DNA of 64,000 bases, from positions 2,947,289-3,011,288 of the forward strand of contig VZDJ01004378.1 in the NCBI GenBank assembly GCA_008694505.1. Reading direction: 5' to 3'. The position numbers and the translations under genes were made by a program. Below, in pieces: positions 49,260-62,800 of the stretch. Every line of letters begins with the position of its first letter. The stretch's first letter is position 1. The stretch comes from Cyanoderma ruficeps. Taxonomy: Eukaryota > Chordata > Aves > Passeriformes > Timaliidae. The notes below the pieces were generated by a model, which searched no databases, was not told where the DNA came from, and saw nothing but the letters and a program-made list of their open reading frames with translations.

Positions 49260-50834
49260 GCTGCTCCTTGTAGCAGAGTCTCTCCTACAGGGCTTCCTCA
49301 GTGCCTCGCACCCAGTGCTGGACAGGGAGACATGGAAAGTGCCTGGGTGTCTGGCTTTCTCTGGTGCTCCAAGGGGGAAAACAAGGAAAGCCCAAGCAAG
49401 ATGTGAGATAGGGAAGGTAAGGGTCTCTGAAGGGGTCACTTTCTGGGCTTCAAAGAAACAGCAGCAGCAGAGCAGCAACAGCAGTGGGTGCTCTGTGGGC
49501 CAGCTAGCCCAAGGACAGCCTTGCACCCTTGCCTCCTACCCTTACTGCCCATAAGCAAGCAGACATCGCTGAATGTTGAGGTGCTGGGGAAACCTCCTGT
49601 CTGTGCATCAGGGAAAGGCAGGCATGAGGAGCCCATGTGGCCCTAGGTTGGAAAGGCTCCCACTGGGATCTGGAAGGAGGTTGGCAGAGCCTTTGGAAGT
49701 CTGGTCCATGGCAGGAGGCAGAGAGGGAGGGAGAGCAGGAAAGAAGGCCTGGTCTCCACAGCTCCCCAGTGCTCAAGCTAGATGGCTGAGAGCCTTGGGC
49801 CAGGTGATGGTGAACTGTCAGGATGCCGTGGGTTGGACATCTGCTGTGTCCAGCCCTCCAAAGACCTCATAAAGTCTCCCAGATATTACAGTATTTAGCA
49901 CAGGGTGCCTGAAGGACTCAGTGGGGAAAGGCAGAGAGCCTTCAGTGATTAAAAGCTGCAGCACCCTCCTGGCACTCACACCTCTGGGACAGCTCCTGTG
50001 CAGGACCCACAGGGCCTCACAACTGGGCAGATAGGAGAGGAGACTGGAAGAGGCTGTATTTGCTCAGTCCCTGGAGCTGCTGCTCTCTAACAAGCCAAAA
50101 CTTAAAGAGCTTGATCCTTTTGGAGCCTGCTCACCTTGCATGTGTGCCTGCAGGAGTCCTGAATAGAGTGCCAGGGGACAGCTCCTGTGGCTTCTGAAAA
50201 GCAGCAAGGTTGGGGTGATGTCACAGTAACACTCCCTCATGTCCCTGTGTTCCAAAGAACTGTTTACTGTTGCCATCCAGCTAGGAACATAGATGCCCCA
50301 GAGAAGGAAACCTGATGTGCAAGAGGTTTTGGTATCTTCCCGTGACCTTGAAGGCGAGTTTTCACCTCTGCCTTATCAGTGAAGCCAAGGCCAACATATC
50401 TCCTGCCCTATTCAGCAAGGGCTCATCTTTACCCTGGTCTTTGCCATTTAGACATTTGGAGAAGCCCTTGTTGCCTGTGGTACCCCTCAGCAGATTCAGT
50501 TTGAAGCAATGTGTCCAGCCTTACTGCCAAGAACCTTCCTTGTGCAGCCCAGCACACCCTTGGACAGCTTTTACAAAGGGTGGCTTGTGCTGGCTTGTGT
50601 TCAGCTCACTGTCCATCCTTCCCCCACCCTTGCTGGACCAGATGGAACCAGACAGGGGCTGCTCCAGACAACACCTGTGCACGACCCATAGGTTCATGCA
50701 ACTGCACAGGTGGGAGAAAGCTGTGGGAGAGAGGAGGTAAAGGTTTTCTGCAGGAAAACCTGCTGGTCTGTACCCCGCTGTCATTCACCCAGTGCAGATA
50801 CATTTGGTCTTGAGGTGGGTTTTCACCCCTAATT

Positions 50835-53800
50835 TATCAGTTCCTGTGATGAAAAGTCAGTTCCCTGTGCACAAGGGCCTGGCAATAAGCACCTCAACAA
50901 TGAGGATATGAGAGTGGGTGATGGTTCATAAATAGTTGCAAAGTGAGGTACAAGAAGAAAGGAAAATGAAGAAGGCAGACACTTGCAGTAGTGAATTCCC
51001 CCTGGTCTTTAAATTCCTGTTCATGTATGACGGAATGGTTGAGGTTAGAAGATTCATATGAAGATGCTCCTTTGCTCAGACAGGGTCACCTAGAGACTAC
51101 TGCCTTGACCCTTTCAATAATAAGCTCCAGCTCATGTATTGCTGTCGGAAAACATCAGCACTAGATTTCTCATCTTCCAGAAATGAATGCTAATGTGCAA
51201 AAAATTCTTATAGATATTAGTAACTATGTAGTGGTTTTATAAGGAGTAACAGCTAACATCTTAGAGATCATGCTGTCAAATTTCAAGAATTACCCATTAG
51301 TTCATTATATTTAGATAAAGTGAACTATCTTTAATTTTTTTTAACTTTTGTAATGATATGGCATTATAAAATGATATGGCATCATTGGTTTGAATCTGTC
51401 TCATATTCCTACAGAGAAAACCCCCCTAAACACTCAACCTCTTTGTTGTCTTACTTTGCACACCTGAAAACAAAGCAGGGAGCAGACTAACTTCTATGTC
51501 ACTGAGTTTAAAGTGTGATCAGGAAATAATGATAGGACTTATTTGAATAATAAGATTTCACAGTGTGAGAAAATCTCTTCCAATGAGCATTCTAACTTAA
51601 CACTTCCCATCAAAGATTTTGTTGTAAGAATCATTCTGACTAATAAAAAAAAGCGGCAGACATAGACATAATGAGGTTTTTCCACACGTCTGTTTTACTG
51701 ATTAAGTGATTAGCTGATTTCTGATTTAGTGATATTTGACAAAAGCTTTTGAATAGTATATGAAATTTTTAATGATTTATTGAGATATTTTTAATTTCTG
51801 CATTTTTAAATTGTCAATATATCTCTTGCACACAAGTTCCTTGGTGCAATTCAGATTTCATGAGGGTATTGAAAGTGGTGGTTACATTTCCACCCAAATA
51901 GTATCATCCTTTTCAATTATTAATCAATATTTCAATTTCTTGGTGTAACTGATACACACTTTACCCATCAAGAAAATATTTAAGGTTTTGGTAGAAATTA
52001 AATCAACTGGCTGGCCCTGAGTGTTAAAAAAGGTGCTTTTTTTGTCTATTTCTTTTCTTCTGTTAGTGTATAATACACTATAATGCTATGCACATTCTGT
52101 GCTTTTCTTGCAAATAAGTTTGGAATTTTAATACTCTCCAAAAGCCAAAAGATGCCTTTTTTATTTTCAAGAAATATTTAAATAGTACATTCTTTTTTTC
52201 TTTTGAGTAGTTTTCAAGGGAAAATTTGCTCTCAAATTTTTTCCACTTCTCTGACATGTAGGATGTTACAATCTTCAATAAAGTTTTACCATTTCTGGAT
52301 GTTGGACACAGCAAAGTACTGTGGGAATGAATCAGAACTCAAGATCAAATTTATAAGTAAAAATAAAACAGTCTTAACTTGAAAACAAATGTATAAAACC
52401 TTTCTTGCCTCCAAGTCACTTTCCCATCTAAAAAAACCAGAAAGATCATTTGAGGTTTTATATTTTCAAAAGCAATCTCTTTATGGTTGAAGTCCTTACT
52501 GTGACAAATCATGTTTAGTACAGACTGAGTTGAAAAGAGAAAGGTACTAACAGGGGTTTCCTCAAGGGCTTAAGATCTCTTTTCTGAAAACATCTGAAAT
52601 GCATTCATTGAAAATTCTTTCTAAGCTTTCATTGTGACTTTCTTTAAACATGTTTGTTTAATTATGTTCACAGACACAGTTAAAAAAATCTGTCCCACTT
52701 ATCTGGAATATTTTTTAACTTCATAGAAATAACCTATGCAGAAATTTAAGTAATTCTCCAATTTAATAACCTATTTAATAACTCTAATTATTAAAATTAT
52801 TTTTTTTAACAAACAGAAGTGAATATCACTGTTCCTGGCATGCTTGTTTGCTGAAGAATGACCTTCTGCAGACAGCAGTGTCTCTAGGAAAACTAATAAG
52901 GCATGCCACCCTGCAAGGCCAGTCTTCTAGATACACACTAAAATGCGTCGATGCTGTCTGGTCATTCTCAGTCTGTAGTAAATCTCAGCAGATAATCTTC
53001 ATTTATACCACGGCAGCTAGTTTAAGGGGCGGCACTGCTCATCTGATGTGAGGAAGGAGGTATACCAGCATTAAACATAACCCACTACCAAATTAATTTT
53101 CTAGATGATACATGATGTGTTAATGGAAAATGTTGAATAAAAATCAATTGTTAAATACTTCACTAGATACAGTTTTGTAGAACAACAGTACCTTCTTACT
53201 GTGATGGTAATTAGGTGAACAAGGTACTAGTGAAAAAAAATTGCAAAATATTGTTTCTATGTAACTATATCATGAGGAACATTCCTTCCAAGAATATTCA
53301 GTGTGAAGAAAGTTGGTGCTAGCTACACTTTTCACTGAACTGACAGATAAACATCTGTATGGCTTGGGTTTTGCAGTTCAAATGTCAATGCTTGCTGGAA
53401 GAAATCAACAAATAACCCATAACCTTTACTCAAATTTAACATTAGCTTGTTATAAAACCATTGTCACTGTGTTACATAGCTGCCCATAGTGGTGTATGCA
53501 GAGAACTTAAAAATAGGAAATCCTAGATAAAAAATGAAAGTTGATTGATTGATTCAAACAAGCTTATTAAATTATGAATTATAATACAAGCAGATGTTAT
53601 CTTTGGAAAAGGTAGCAGAAAATTTCTCAGCATTAATATGCTACAGGAACAAAGAATGTAAATAGAAACTTATAATTTTTTTTTTTTTGTGAATCACCTG
53701 ATCATTAATCCTTAATATGACCTAGCAGCGAAACAGAAAACTGCACGAACAAAACACTGCTCAAGTCATGGATGTGTTCTGTTTATATCAGAATACACAG

Positions 53801-54670
53801 GGTTTATCTGCCCTCTCATGAGGCTCCTTCTTGACTACAGTAGTGTCTATATTATCAGCCTTATAAAAATGTGGCTTTGTATTTGACTTTGTAGTTGAAA
53901 TTTGGTATCTAATCTCAAAAAAGTCTTAATTTATCCTAATTATGGGGGTGTGGGGGATATTAAGTCACCTTGCAGCTTTACAGAGACACTTTGAAGACAC
54001 ATGAAGCAGTCCTTGTTTCTGTGAAGAGGAAAAAATATCCTAAAGGTTTTCTGAAACAATGCTTTGACAAGCCTGCTTCTGACATCTACAAATGTTCAGC
54101 ATCTGCAAAAAAATCCATCCATCTGTCTAAAAGAAATGAAAATCATTCTTCTTGGGACAATCATTGTCATAGTTTGCTCTCAATTACATCTAGAAAGATA
54201 ACTGTTAGACAGATTCTAAATTGCTGAACTGATGAATGTGCAGAAAATGCCTCACACAGAAGTCAGTGTGATTTCATTCTAAGCGTAGTACAGTAAAATT
54301 GGTGTGATTCTTCTTCTTGTCTGCCTATCCAAGAAAAAAGCTGTAAGTATAATCAAGGCCTAGATACAGTAGGTTTTGATCTCATTAAAGCTTCAGTAAG
54401 TCAAAATATTTCAAGGGTACTGCTCTTTAAATTGGGCTATAACAACTATGACAACTTCATTGCTTCTCTTTATGCAGAAATGAAGGTTCATGTTCTCAAT
54501 CACAGAGATGTTTTAAAGAGCTCCTGCCATAACAAATTAAGTTAAAGATTGTGGAAGCCTGTGAGCGTACCAGGGAGACATCATTGCCAATGCCCTGGAA
54601 GGGTATACTATAGTCTCCAGGAATGCCTTACAACTCAGCATGAGAAAAAGGGATTTCTCATAGTGCTCTG
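50835..54670. other. A/T-rich sequence without identified gene
   Basis: No repeat family was recognised. The plus frame from 53976 to 54227 (84 codons after a weak CCTTGCAG acceptor) is the only exon-like item; support is poor. Confidence 0.35.
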
Positions 54671-54678
54671 CACCACCA

Positions 54679-55566
54679 TGTTAATTAACCCTAGTTCTGT
54701 CCTCCTTACTGGCCCGTTGGCCTTACCTACCTCTGTTACCCATATATATCCCAGTTCTCCATTCCGTTTCCCCACCGGCTTTTGTATCTCTGCCTATTCA
54801 TCCTGACATTCCCTATAGGTTGTTGCCCTTTGCCCTGTCTACACACCGTGCCTATGCCCTCAGATTATTGGCTCCTGATGTTCTGCTCCACCCCCTCTTA
54901 CCCTGCACTTAAACCTGTACCCTCCATTGCTCTTGGTCTTTTATCCCTAGACCCTGTTGGCATGTTGTAAGAGACAGTCCAAAGATCCCTCCTCTGCCTC
55001 ACAACCGCCGTCAAGGATGAAGATTGAAGCCCCCCAAGGACTGAGACTAAGACCCTTAAAATTTTAAGAGAGGGGTGCTGGGCTGACTGAAGTGGGATAT
55101 TTGCCAAGTGTTGCCTGCAGGTGTGTTCAGTGGACCAAGTTCCTATGGGAACCAGTCCTGAAACAATGGGTTCTGTTCACTGCTGGGACGGGTTTGTCTT
55201 GTTCGGAACTGGCCTGTCTGTACTTGTTCTCAGTGGACTTCTCCATTGTCCTGTATCTGTTCCCTTGACATACCGTCCTGTTCCCTCCCCCCGGTGGACC
55301 TTGTAAAGACTGTAAAAGACCCCTGAGTTAACCAAAGACTTCGAGATACTCCCCGATGTTACAAGATGGATCTATTGGCCAGACCACGAGGATTTTGTCT
55401 CTCCTTTGGTAGCCATTAGCACTCCCCACTCATTTTCTCTCTCTATCCTTTATCTCCTGTCTAATACTTCTATCACATTGTCTGTGGGCACTCAATAAAG
55501 GTGCATTTGTTTTGATTAATACTGAAATCCCCTCTGTGTTGTTTTGCACTCTGAGATCAGTTAACA
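54679..55566 (+). mobile_element. Solo LTR, near-perfect 5-bp target-site duplication
   Basis: An 888-base element with ends TGTTAATTAACC and GATCAGTTAACA; the first six bases are a perfect inverted match. Flanks are CACCA (54674-54678) and AACCA (55567-55571), identical at four of five positions. AATAAA at 55494-55499 lies 70 bases before the end, as expected of an LTR. No internal retroviral genes are present. The left border is inferred from the terminal match. Confidence 0.75.
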
Positions 55567-55574
55567 AACCATCA

Positions 55575-56570
55575 TGACTCCTGCCTGTATTAGTGGAGTG
55601 TGACACATGTGGCCTCAATGAACCACGAGGAGCTCCATATAGAAGACCCTTCCTGTCTCTAGTTTGTTGAGCTATCCATGGTGTGTGTGTGCATGGACTG
55701 TGTGATTGCTTGTAGGCCAGGCCAAACACCTTCCTGTGAAGATGCTTTTGGGAAGACAGAAACAACTCACCATCTAGCCATCTGCTACAAAAGGTGATGT
55801 GTAGACCCCCTTCATTTTTCCATAGGGACTCATTAGAATATTTAAAGATATGGATTTTGACATTCATACTGAAATACAAAGTTGACAGATCCTAAACTTG
55901 CAGTAGGTAGAAAACTATTTGAAGCACAAAGAGAAGTAATACAGACACTCAGTATAGGCTCTGAGGACTTTGGTTAGCTTTACAAATTGGATGTTGTTGC
56001 TGTCTTCTGTTCACACTTGTACACTCAGCTCTATCCTTTTTTCGCTGAGCGCAAATAATTTTTGAATGTGGTCTTTTTCTTTAACTTAATTTATTTCAAA
56101 AGTGGTAGCATAATAAGCAGTGCTTATGGTACCATGGAAGGTTTGTGAACAAGACTGTTATTTACCACAATGTTATTGGCATCACTTGACTACATTTACA
56201 AGATTGGGACCATGTAGTGTCAATACAAGAAAAACAAAAACATTGCGGTCCATGCGATCTGCATTTTCCAGGAACTAGGTAGTCAGTGGTAAAGCACAAT
56301 ATTCAACATTTGACATCTTCCATATACCTTAGATAAAAACAAAAATTCTTTTTTTATCTATGTTAATGTGTACTTTTTTTCTTCATAATTTGAGTAAAAG
56401 TAAGCTCCTGTTAACATGAGTTAATACAGACATTGTGTGCTACAACTGCGCTCCCTGTCAACAGAAAATGTTTACAAAATGCAGGTAGATAATGTCAGAG
56501 GGAGATAATCTGCTTTGAATGGCAGCAAAAAATAATGACTGAAGACTTCAATAAAAAGACATACAAAGTC
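55575..56570. other. Sequence without identified gene
   Basis: The minus-strand 149-codon frame at 55430-55879 overlaps the LTR end and has no domain; I regard it as chance. Confidence 0.4.
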
Positions 56571-56576
56571 ACTTCA

Positions 56577-56815
56577 TGTATCATAGTATCATAGAACCAT
56601 AGAATAGTTTGGATTGAAAGGCACCTTCAGTGTGACCTAGTTCCAACCATTCTGCCATGGATGAGGACATCTTCCTCTAGACCAGGTTGCTTACAGCCCA
56701 ATACAGCCTGGCCTTGAGTACATCCAGGGAATCCAGAACATCTACGGGCAACCTGTTACAATGCCTCACCGCCCTCACAGAAAAAAAATTCTTCTTTATA
56801 TCTATGTCTTATTAA
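56577..56815 (-). mobile_element. CR1 LINE fragment with 3' terminus
   Basis: The plus strand begins ATCATAGTATCATAGAACCA, then TAGAATAGTTTGGATTGAAAG, CACCTTCAG and GTTCCAACC, the reversed CR1 tail and end. It stops at GAAAAAAAATTCTTC, typical of a short truncated copy. Confidence 0.95.
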
Positions 56816-56819
56816 AAAT

Positions 56820-59800
56820 AACAATAAAACAGAAAATAAGTGAAAACTGGAATGTTTATTATTGTACGAATGCATGTACAGAGCATGAATTGCATTGCAA
56901 GGTTGGATTTTTTATTCATTATATTTTATTCAACAGATTTATTTAGCTATTCATTTCATTTTTAATTAAAAATTACATTGCTATTATTCTTTTTCTACTC
57001 ATACATTAAGCTTTAGTTTATGTGTTTATGCTTTACCTTATGTTTTTATACACAATTTTATCCACTTTCTGTTTGCTTTCACATATAGCTTTTTGAATTG
57101 TTCATTATACAGATGAAGACTATTCATCTTTTATCCCTTTCAAAAGAAGAGACATTTATGCCTTAGTGGCTGTATAACACAAGAAATATTTCACTAGCGC
57201 ATCTTTGTACAGAAAATGCTTATTCATGAGAAAAAAAACCCTATTTTCTTTTTCTGTAAGAATCCATCTGCTTTGGTGAATATATTGATTACTTAGGAGT
57301 GAATTTTTAAGTAAATCAGAGTTAATGTTGAAAGGTTAAAGGGACCAACATCACTTCAAGACCTTTGTGTATTTGACTGACATCTTGATGTGGAATGATG
57401 AATATTTACTCCATTTGGAATACCAGAAGAGACAGTAAACTTAGATTGGGGTTTGATAGAAAAAAAAAAAAAGAAGAAGAAGATAATTAAAATAATCTTA
57501 GGATATGTAAGAACCACAAAACTTCTATGGCATCAAATAGAACTCACAAATAAAAGTACTCTGAATAAAATGTGTTTCTACACAAGAGGAAGATAAGCAA
57601 AGCTAAGAATTTGCTGGTCACTAATCTAGTGTCAATGTGCTAAAATGAGCTAGAAAATAATCTTCCTCTTCTCAGGCATATAGACTCATTACATATATCA
57701 GTAAGTGAAGCAAAGGGGACTTTAAAAGGTCAGAAGATTTTCAGTAGATTTTTTTCTCTGTAAATGTTAATTTTTCAAAACCCAAATAATTTTTAAGGAA
57801 ACATTTATTTTTATGGATTTTACATTTCAGTTTTGTTCTTAAATTAATTTTGAAAGGCTGAACCATCACATCTTCTCTGTTTGATATAGAAACAGTTTTG
57901 GGTTTGAATCATATGACTATTTAAAATTATATCTTATTTTTAGTGAAGATTGAAAAATGAAAACCAATTAATTTGCTTTGAAAATAATAAAGTAAATGTT
58001 TTCATCTATCTGAAGGGATGAGGGAAGCTGTTCCACAAAAAGGTGGAACTAAATAATTACTTGAATCATAATGGACAAAATTTGATGTAATGAGAACAAC
58101 TTTTCATTTAGTCTATGGTGAACAAAAAGTCAACACTTGATGTGATTGCTGCCTGAGTTTTGGATTAGACCTAGAGAGTGAAGAACTAACACAAATTCAG
58201 TTAGTTGATTTATTTATTATCAATACACCAATGTTTTTTAAAAGGCATAAATGAATGAAGATCAGAGGTCAGGTCACTACATACAAGAAATCTTTGAGCC
58301 TTGTAGATAATGAATAAAATCTATCAAAGCAATTTTTCTTTGTGCAGCTCTTCACCATGCTCTAGTTACTACTTTCAAACACCTTTTCCACACAGATCTG
58401 TACAGACCATATACAAGCTTCCAGGACTTAAGCTTGCTAGGATCCGGATAAATTGTTGCAAATAGCAAGAGTAGGAGAAAAAGGATAATGCACTTCCTGA
58501 CTTAGATGTGTAACAACTGGTTATCTGCATCTGAGCTAGCCATCGTCATGGCCAGGGAGGGAAATGCTTGAGTTTCAGTAGTGACACCACTCTTCCGAAA
58601 ACAAACATGAAAGAGCCATTTGAAAAGTTACTTAAAAAAAAAAAAAAGGTGAGGAACTTTAACTTCTGAAGGGAACCAAACAGCTAATTAATTTTAAATG
58701 TCTTACATTTCTAATCTTTCTAATATTAATCTAAAATGCTTGAAGTCAAATTTATTTATGGAAATTTGGTTCTCACTGTAGAGAATAAACTTGTTAACTA
58801 TACTTAAAAGTTTTACGTGGATACCTCTTTTGTATCTGTTCGTACTACCTAGCTATTCATACAGCTATAATTACCTCCTCCATAATTCTTGAATATATTC
58901 AGGCTGACCTGCCTGAACTCAATTTCAGTCTGCTAATGAAAATGATACTGACAAAAAATGTGTTCCCTTTGACTACATCTCATATTTTAGTTTTCCATTG
59001 AAGGAAAATAGTTGATACCACATTTATCTATTCCAAATGGATGATGTTTTGACCCAAGTAAAAATTTTCCTCAGAAATGTTCATGAAATGTAAAATTAGT
59101 TACAACACTTTCGTAGTTTAATCAGAGACAATTGTGGGCACACACAACTCTTTGGGGGAGGAGCATTGAAGGGAAAACAATGCTGTTGATAACATAGAAT
59201 TTTATAGTAAAATATCTATGAAAATGACAAAATTTTTAGTAAATTTTAATTTAAAATTACAAGTAAGATTGTGGGTTTTTTCTTTGTATATGTATTTACT
59301 TAGTATTTTTTCTATAGTTTTCCAATGCTTCTTCATGGTATCTCTCAATGTGTTGCTAATTGTCTTGTATCTTTTTTTTGATAAACAAAATAAATAATGA
59401 ATGGCAACGCCTGCAGGATAGTGATTGGATATATTAGATTTCCTGCATCAGACAGCTTTTACTGTTTGATATAATGAAACAGTTTCACTGTTTAAAAACC
59501 AAGAAATAATATGTTTTGGGTTTTCTAATAACCATAGTTATCATAGAAGACACTAAAGATTATTTGAGACAGGAAAAATATCTAAGTTGCTATTTAAAAA
59601 TGATTGTCCTTCCATTATTTTAAAAGCATCAGATCTATATTCCATGACTAAGGAATTATCATTGAACTAAGATATACTGATTTTATCCCTAATCAAAAGG
59701 CCAAAGAAGACTATTTTTTTTTTTAGGTGGAAAAGAAACACATTTGTGTGTAAACTCAGATAAATTTTTCATTTTTTTCTTTTTCCCAGTCAACTTGATA

Positions 59801-62800
59801 GACAAATAAAATCAAAAAGTCTGCACTCATTCCCCAATGATTTGCAAAAGGAACATATTTTAGCAGAACATTTGAATGCTTATCAAACTAACTAGCACAT
59901 TTTTGCTTTGACAACCTTTACAAAATATGGTCAGCAATCTATTACAAGGATTTTATAGCCAGTGTCTGCACCAAATGCATTAGTAACAGAATAAAACAAA
60001 ACACTCAGACATACAGCACAAAACATAAGCCAGGCACTTCTAGATTTTTCAAATACTCATAAATAGAACTGGTTTTACATTAGTATCCAATTAGCTTTAA
60101 AAAACCCAACAGTGATATAAAATTTGAATTTGGCCATTAATTAGCCCTGAATGAATTCACTTAACATGAAAGATATTGCTGTGGTCATCATGCTCTATTT
60201 ACATGTTCTAATGGCCATGCAAAGTAAAACATTAATTTAACTGCAATAGCAGCTAAGCCTGGAAATGATATCACAAATTACAGTTGCCTGCATTCAGAAA
60301 CTCTAATTTGATGCATCTTATTGCACTAGTTAGGAACAAGGAGACAGTGTAATTTTTACCATTACCATGAATGAAAGCTATATTCTCAAGCAGTCATGTT
60401 TGGTGCATAATTTATGAAGGCTCGTGAATTTTATTAGTCATCTGATCTTATGAGTTGAGACTTCTTAATTTTATGCAAGGGGCTAGTCCATCATTATCCC
60501 AAGACTGACACAGTCTTCTTAGCAGTTTTGGTAAAAGTCTATAGCCTTTCTGATAAAAATATTATTAGCATTAAAGTTAACATTCAAGTACAACCAGAGA
60601 TATTTTCCAAAGAAAGGAAAATCTACCTAAAGGAAGTTCTATGCCCAATTCTAACATATAACATATATCATCACGTAATTATGAAAAGTTTGTATACCTG
60701 CAAATACACACATATATCCCAGAAAAAGACTTTGCAAACATTCATGTCTACCACTTCCTCCATTCCTGAAATTTTAAAAGATTTCAGAAGAAAAAAAAAA
60801 AAAAAGAAACTAGGAGATGACAATACAATTAAAAATAAAAATCTCAAAAGATTGAAGCTACCATTTTAAAAGGAGGGCATTTCTTTACGACTGCATTTCC
60901 CCACAGTTACACATAAAAGACATGACCATAGTAAACAACAATGAAATCCATTTATAGGCTACTTTGCAGTGTATTACTTTATCATTTGTTCAATGAGATC
61001 ATCAAGATACAGTTTTTACACTTCAAAATACTCCAATAAGTGATTCAAACAGAATATTTAGAGGACCATTCATTCAAATAAGTTTGTAGTGCCCTAAAAC
61101 TATGTAATAAGCATACTGCTCCTCGTATATGATATAACGGAACATGAATTTATCCATGTCAGGGAGGAGAAAGCTTTCATTTTACAACATAAAATGTTTT
61201 ATTTTAAAGATTGAAAAAAGCTAAATGTTTTTAAAATTGTATATGTCAGTGTACTCCTCCGTTGCAGCATGGGTGTATTTCCTAGAAACTATTCTGACAG
61301 AGTGGTTAAAGTAGAGAAAGAGTCAGTAACTTTGTTTTACAGTCACTCTGTAATATCCTGGGCACTTGGGGAGTAGTTTTGAAGCAAACAGTACTGTCAC
61401 TGCCTACAGCCCTGCAGTGAAAACACTGGTCAAAAGCATCAATGACAAGGGTGGAGAAAAAGAGTTAAGAAGAAAAGGCAGTACTGTGGTTTTCAAAAGA
61501 ATTAGTTGGCTTCCCATGGATTTATCCTTCAGGTACTTTCTTTTACATCTCTGCAAATTATCTGTATTTGTCACTGAGGAGTTACCCCTAAAAGGTGGAG
61601 CTACTGGGTAACATGAGACCTTTTCTGGTCTCGTGTTTGAGCCATGGGATTGGTGACCAGGGTCAGAACTGAGCAGATGGCTCTGATCCTCAGCTCAGCT
61701 CTCTTGCAATTCATCAAATCCTCATTTCAGGCATGAGCTCAGATTGCAGATATTATTGCTTCTTCCTAGACAAAAAGGACAGATGAATGGTGGTTGATTT
61801 GTTTGGGGGTTTTTTCCACTTTTCTTCTTTCTTTTAAGATCAGCCAGGATGTCCATTGTTGTAAAAGAGTTATATGAAACCTTCAAAAATCCCATTGGTG
61901 AAAATTAAAGTTTATATTTCAGTATATTTTTGTATTTGAGGTATATATAGATTTTAAACACATTCTTAATTCCAGTTTCTCAGCACAAGTAGAGCCTCAT
62001 TTGTTCTCGTTCTGCATCCTAGGTATAATAAAACCATTCAATGAAAATCAGGATTTAGGTTTATTTCAGATGTAAGGAAGATATTGTGACTTGCTGTTCA
62101 AGAACTTAGCTTGTTTTCCATTTACTCTACTAATTATCTCAGCCATCTAATACAGATTTAGCTGTCTAAGTCAGAAGAAATCTTCCATGTTTGTGCATAG
62201 AAGGGGATGCAAAAATAGGAGGCAGACATGCATTTGTTCAGAGTGGGAGACCATAGTTTCTTTCTTGGGCTCCAGTCACTCAGGAAACACAGTATCATGA
62301 CACTGATATCGTAGCAGATGACCTAACCATGTTTCCTCTTCTGGCCCCACTCCTTAAACCTGTTGAAAATGAATTATGCCCATGAGGGAATAGATTTAGA
62401 TTTGAATCAGGATTTTAGTTTGTTTGCATATATTATAATCTGCAGTGAAATTGTCTGTTTTTGTCATTAAAAAGCTCATGTACGTTGTACAGCACTAATT
62501 TACCTTTTCATAAATGCTTCAACAGGGAACATTTCCAGGAGCCCTTCCAGGTAGGTGGGGAATGTTGCACTAAGTGTTACAGAAAAAAAAGATGCTGATG
62601 CCTGAGTCTCTCTGGGCTGAAAACACCTCTTACTGAGGCAAAGGCTTTCTAGATATGTCAGGTGAAGTAGGAACCATTCAGAATGATGTACTGTCATCTG
62701 AAAAGACAGTTTTTGAATCTCAGCTACTCTACTGTGGATTCCTTTGAAGGATAAAGGAAAAATGTGTTTCTAAACCTATTTTGCCTACTGAAAGAAAACA

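Larger units (their letters stand above)
47880..50830. other. G/C-richer block carrying the Topors-like ORF
   Basis: About 3 kb of visibly higher G/C lies between A/T-rich flanks, bordered on the left by a CR1 end. Many overlapping open frames occur on both strands, but only the RING frame has a recognisable domain. Because the block extends well beyond the ORF on both sides, it looks like a duplicated genomic segment with gene flanks or introns rather than a simple processed cDNA copy. A possible weak internal repeat (about 25 bases, around 50341 and 50814) was noted. Confidence 0.5.

Noticed and set aside
50315..50740. 141-codon plus-strand frame in the G/C-rich block
   Set aside because: Multiple frames on both strands are open here because of base composition; no recognisable motif.
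55430..55879. 149-codon minus-strand frame
   Set aside because: It overlaps the LTR end in antisense and has no domain.
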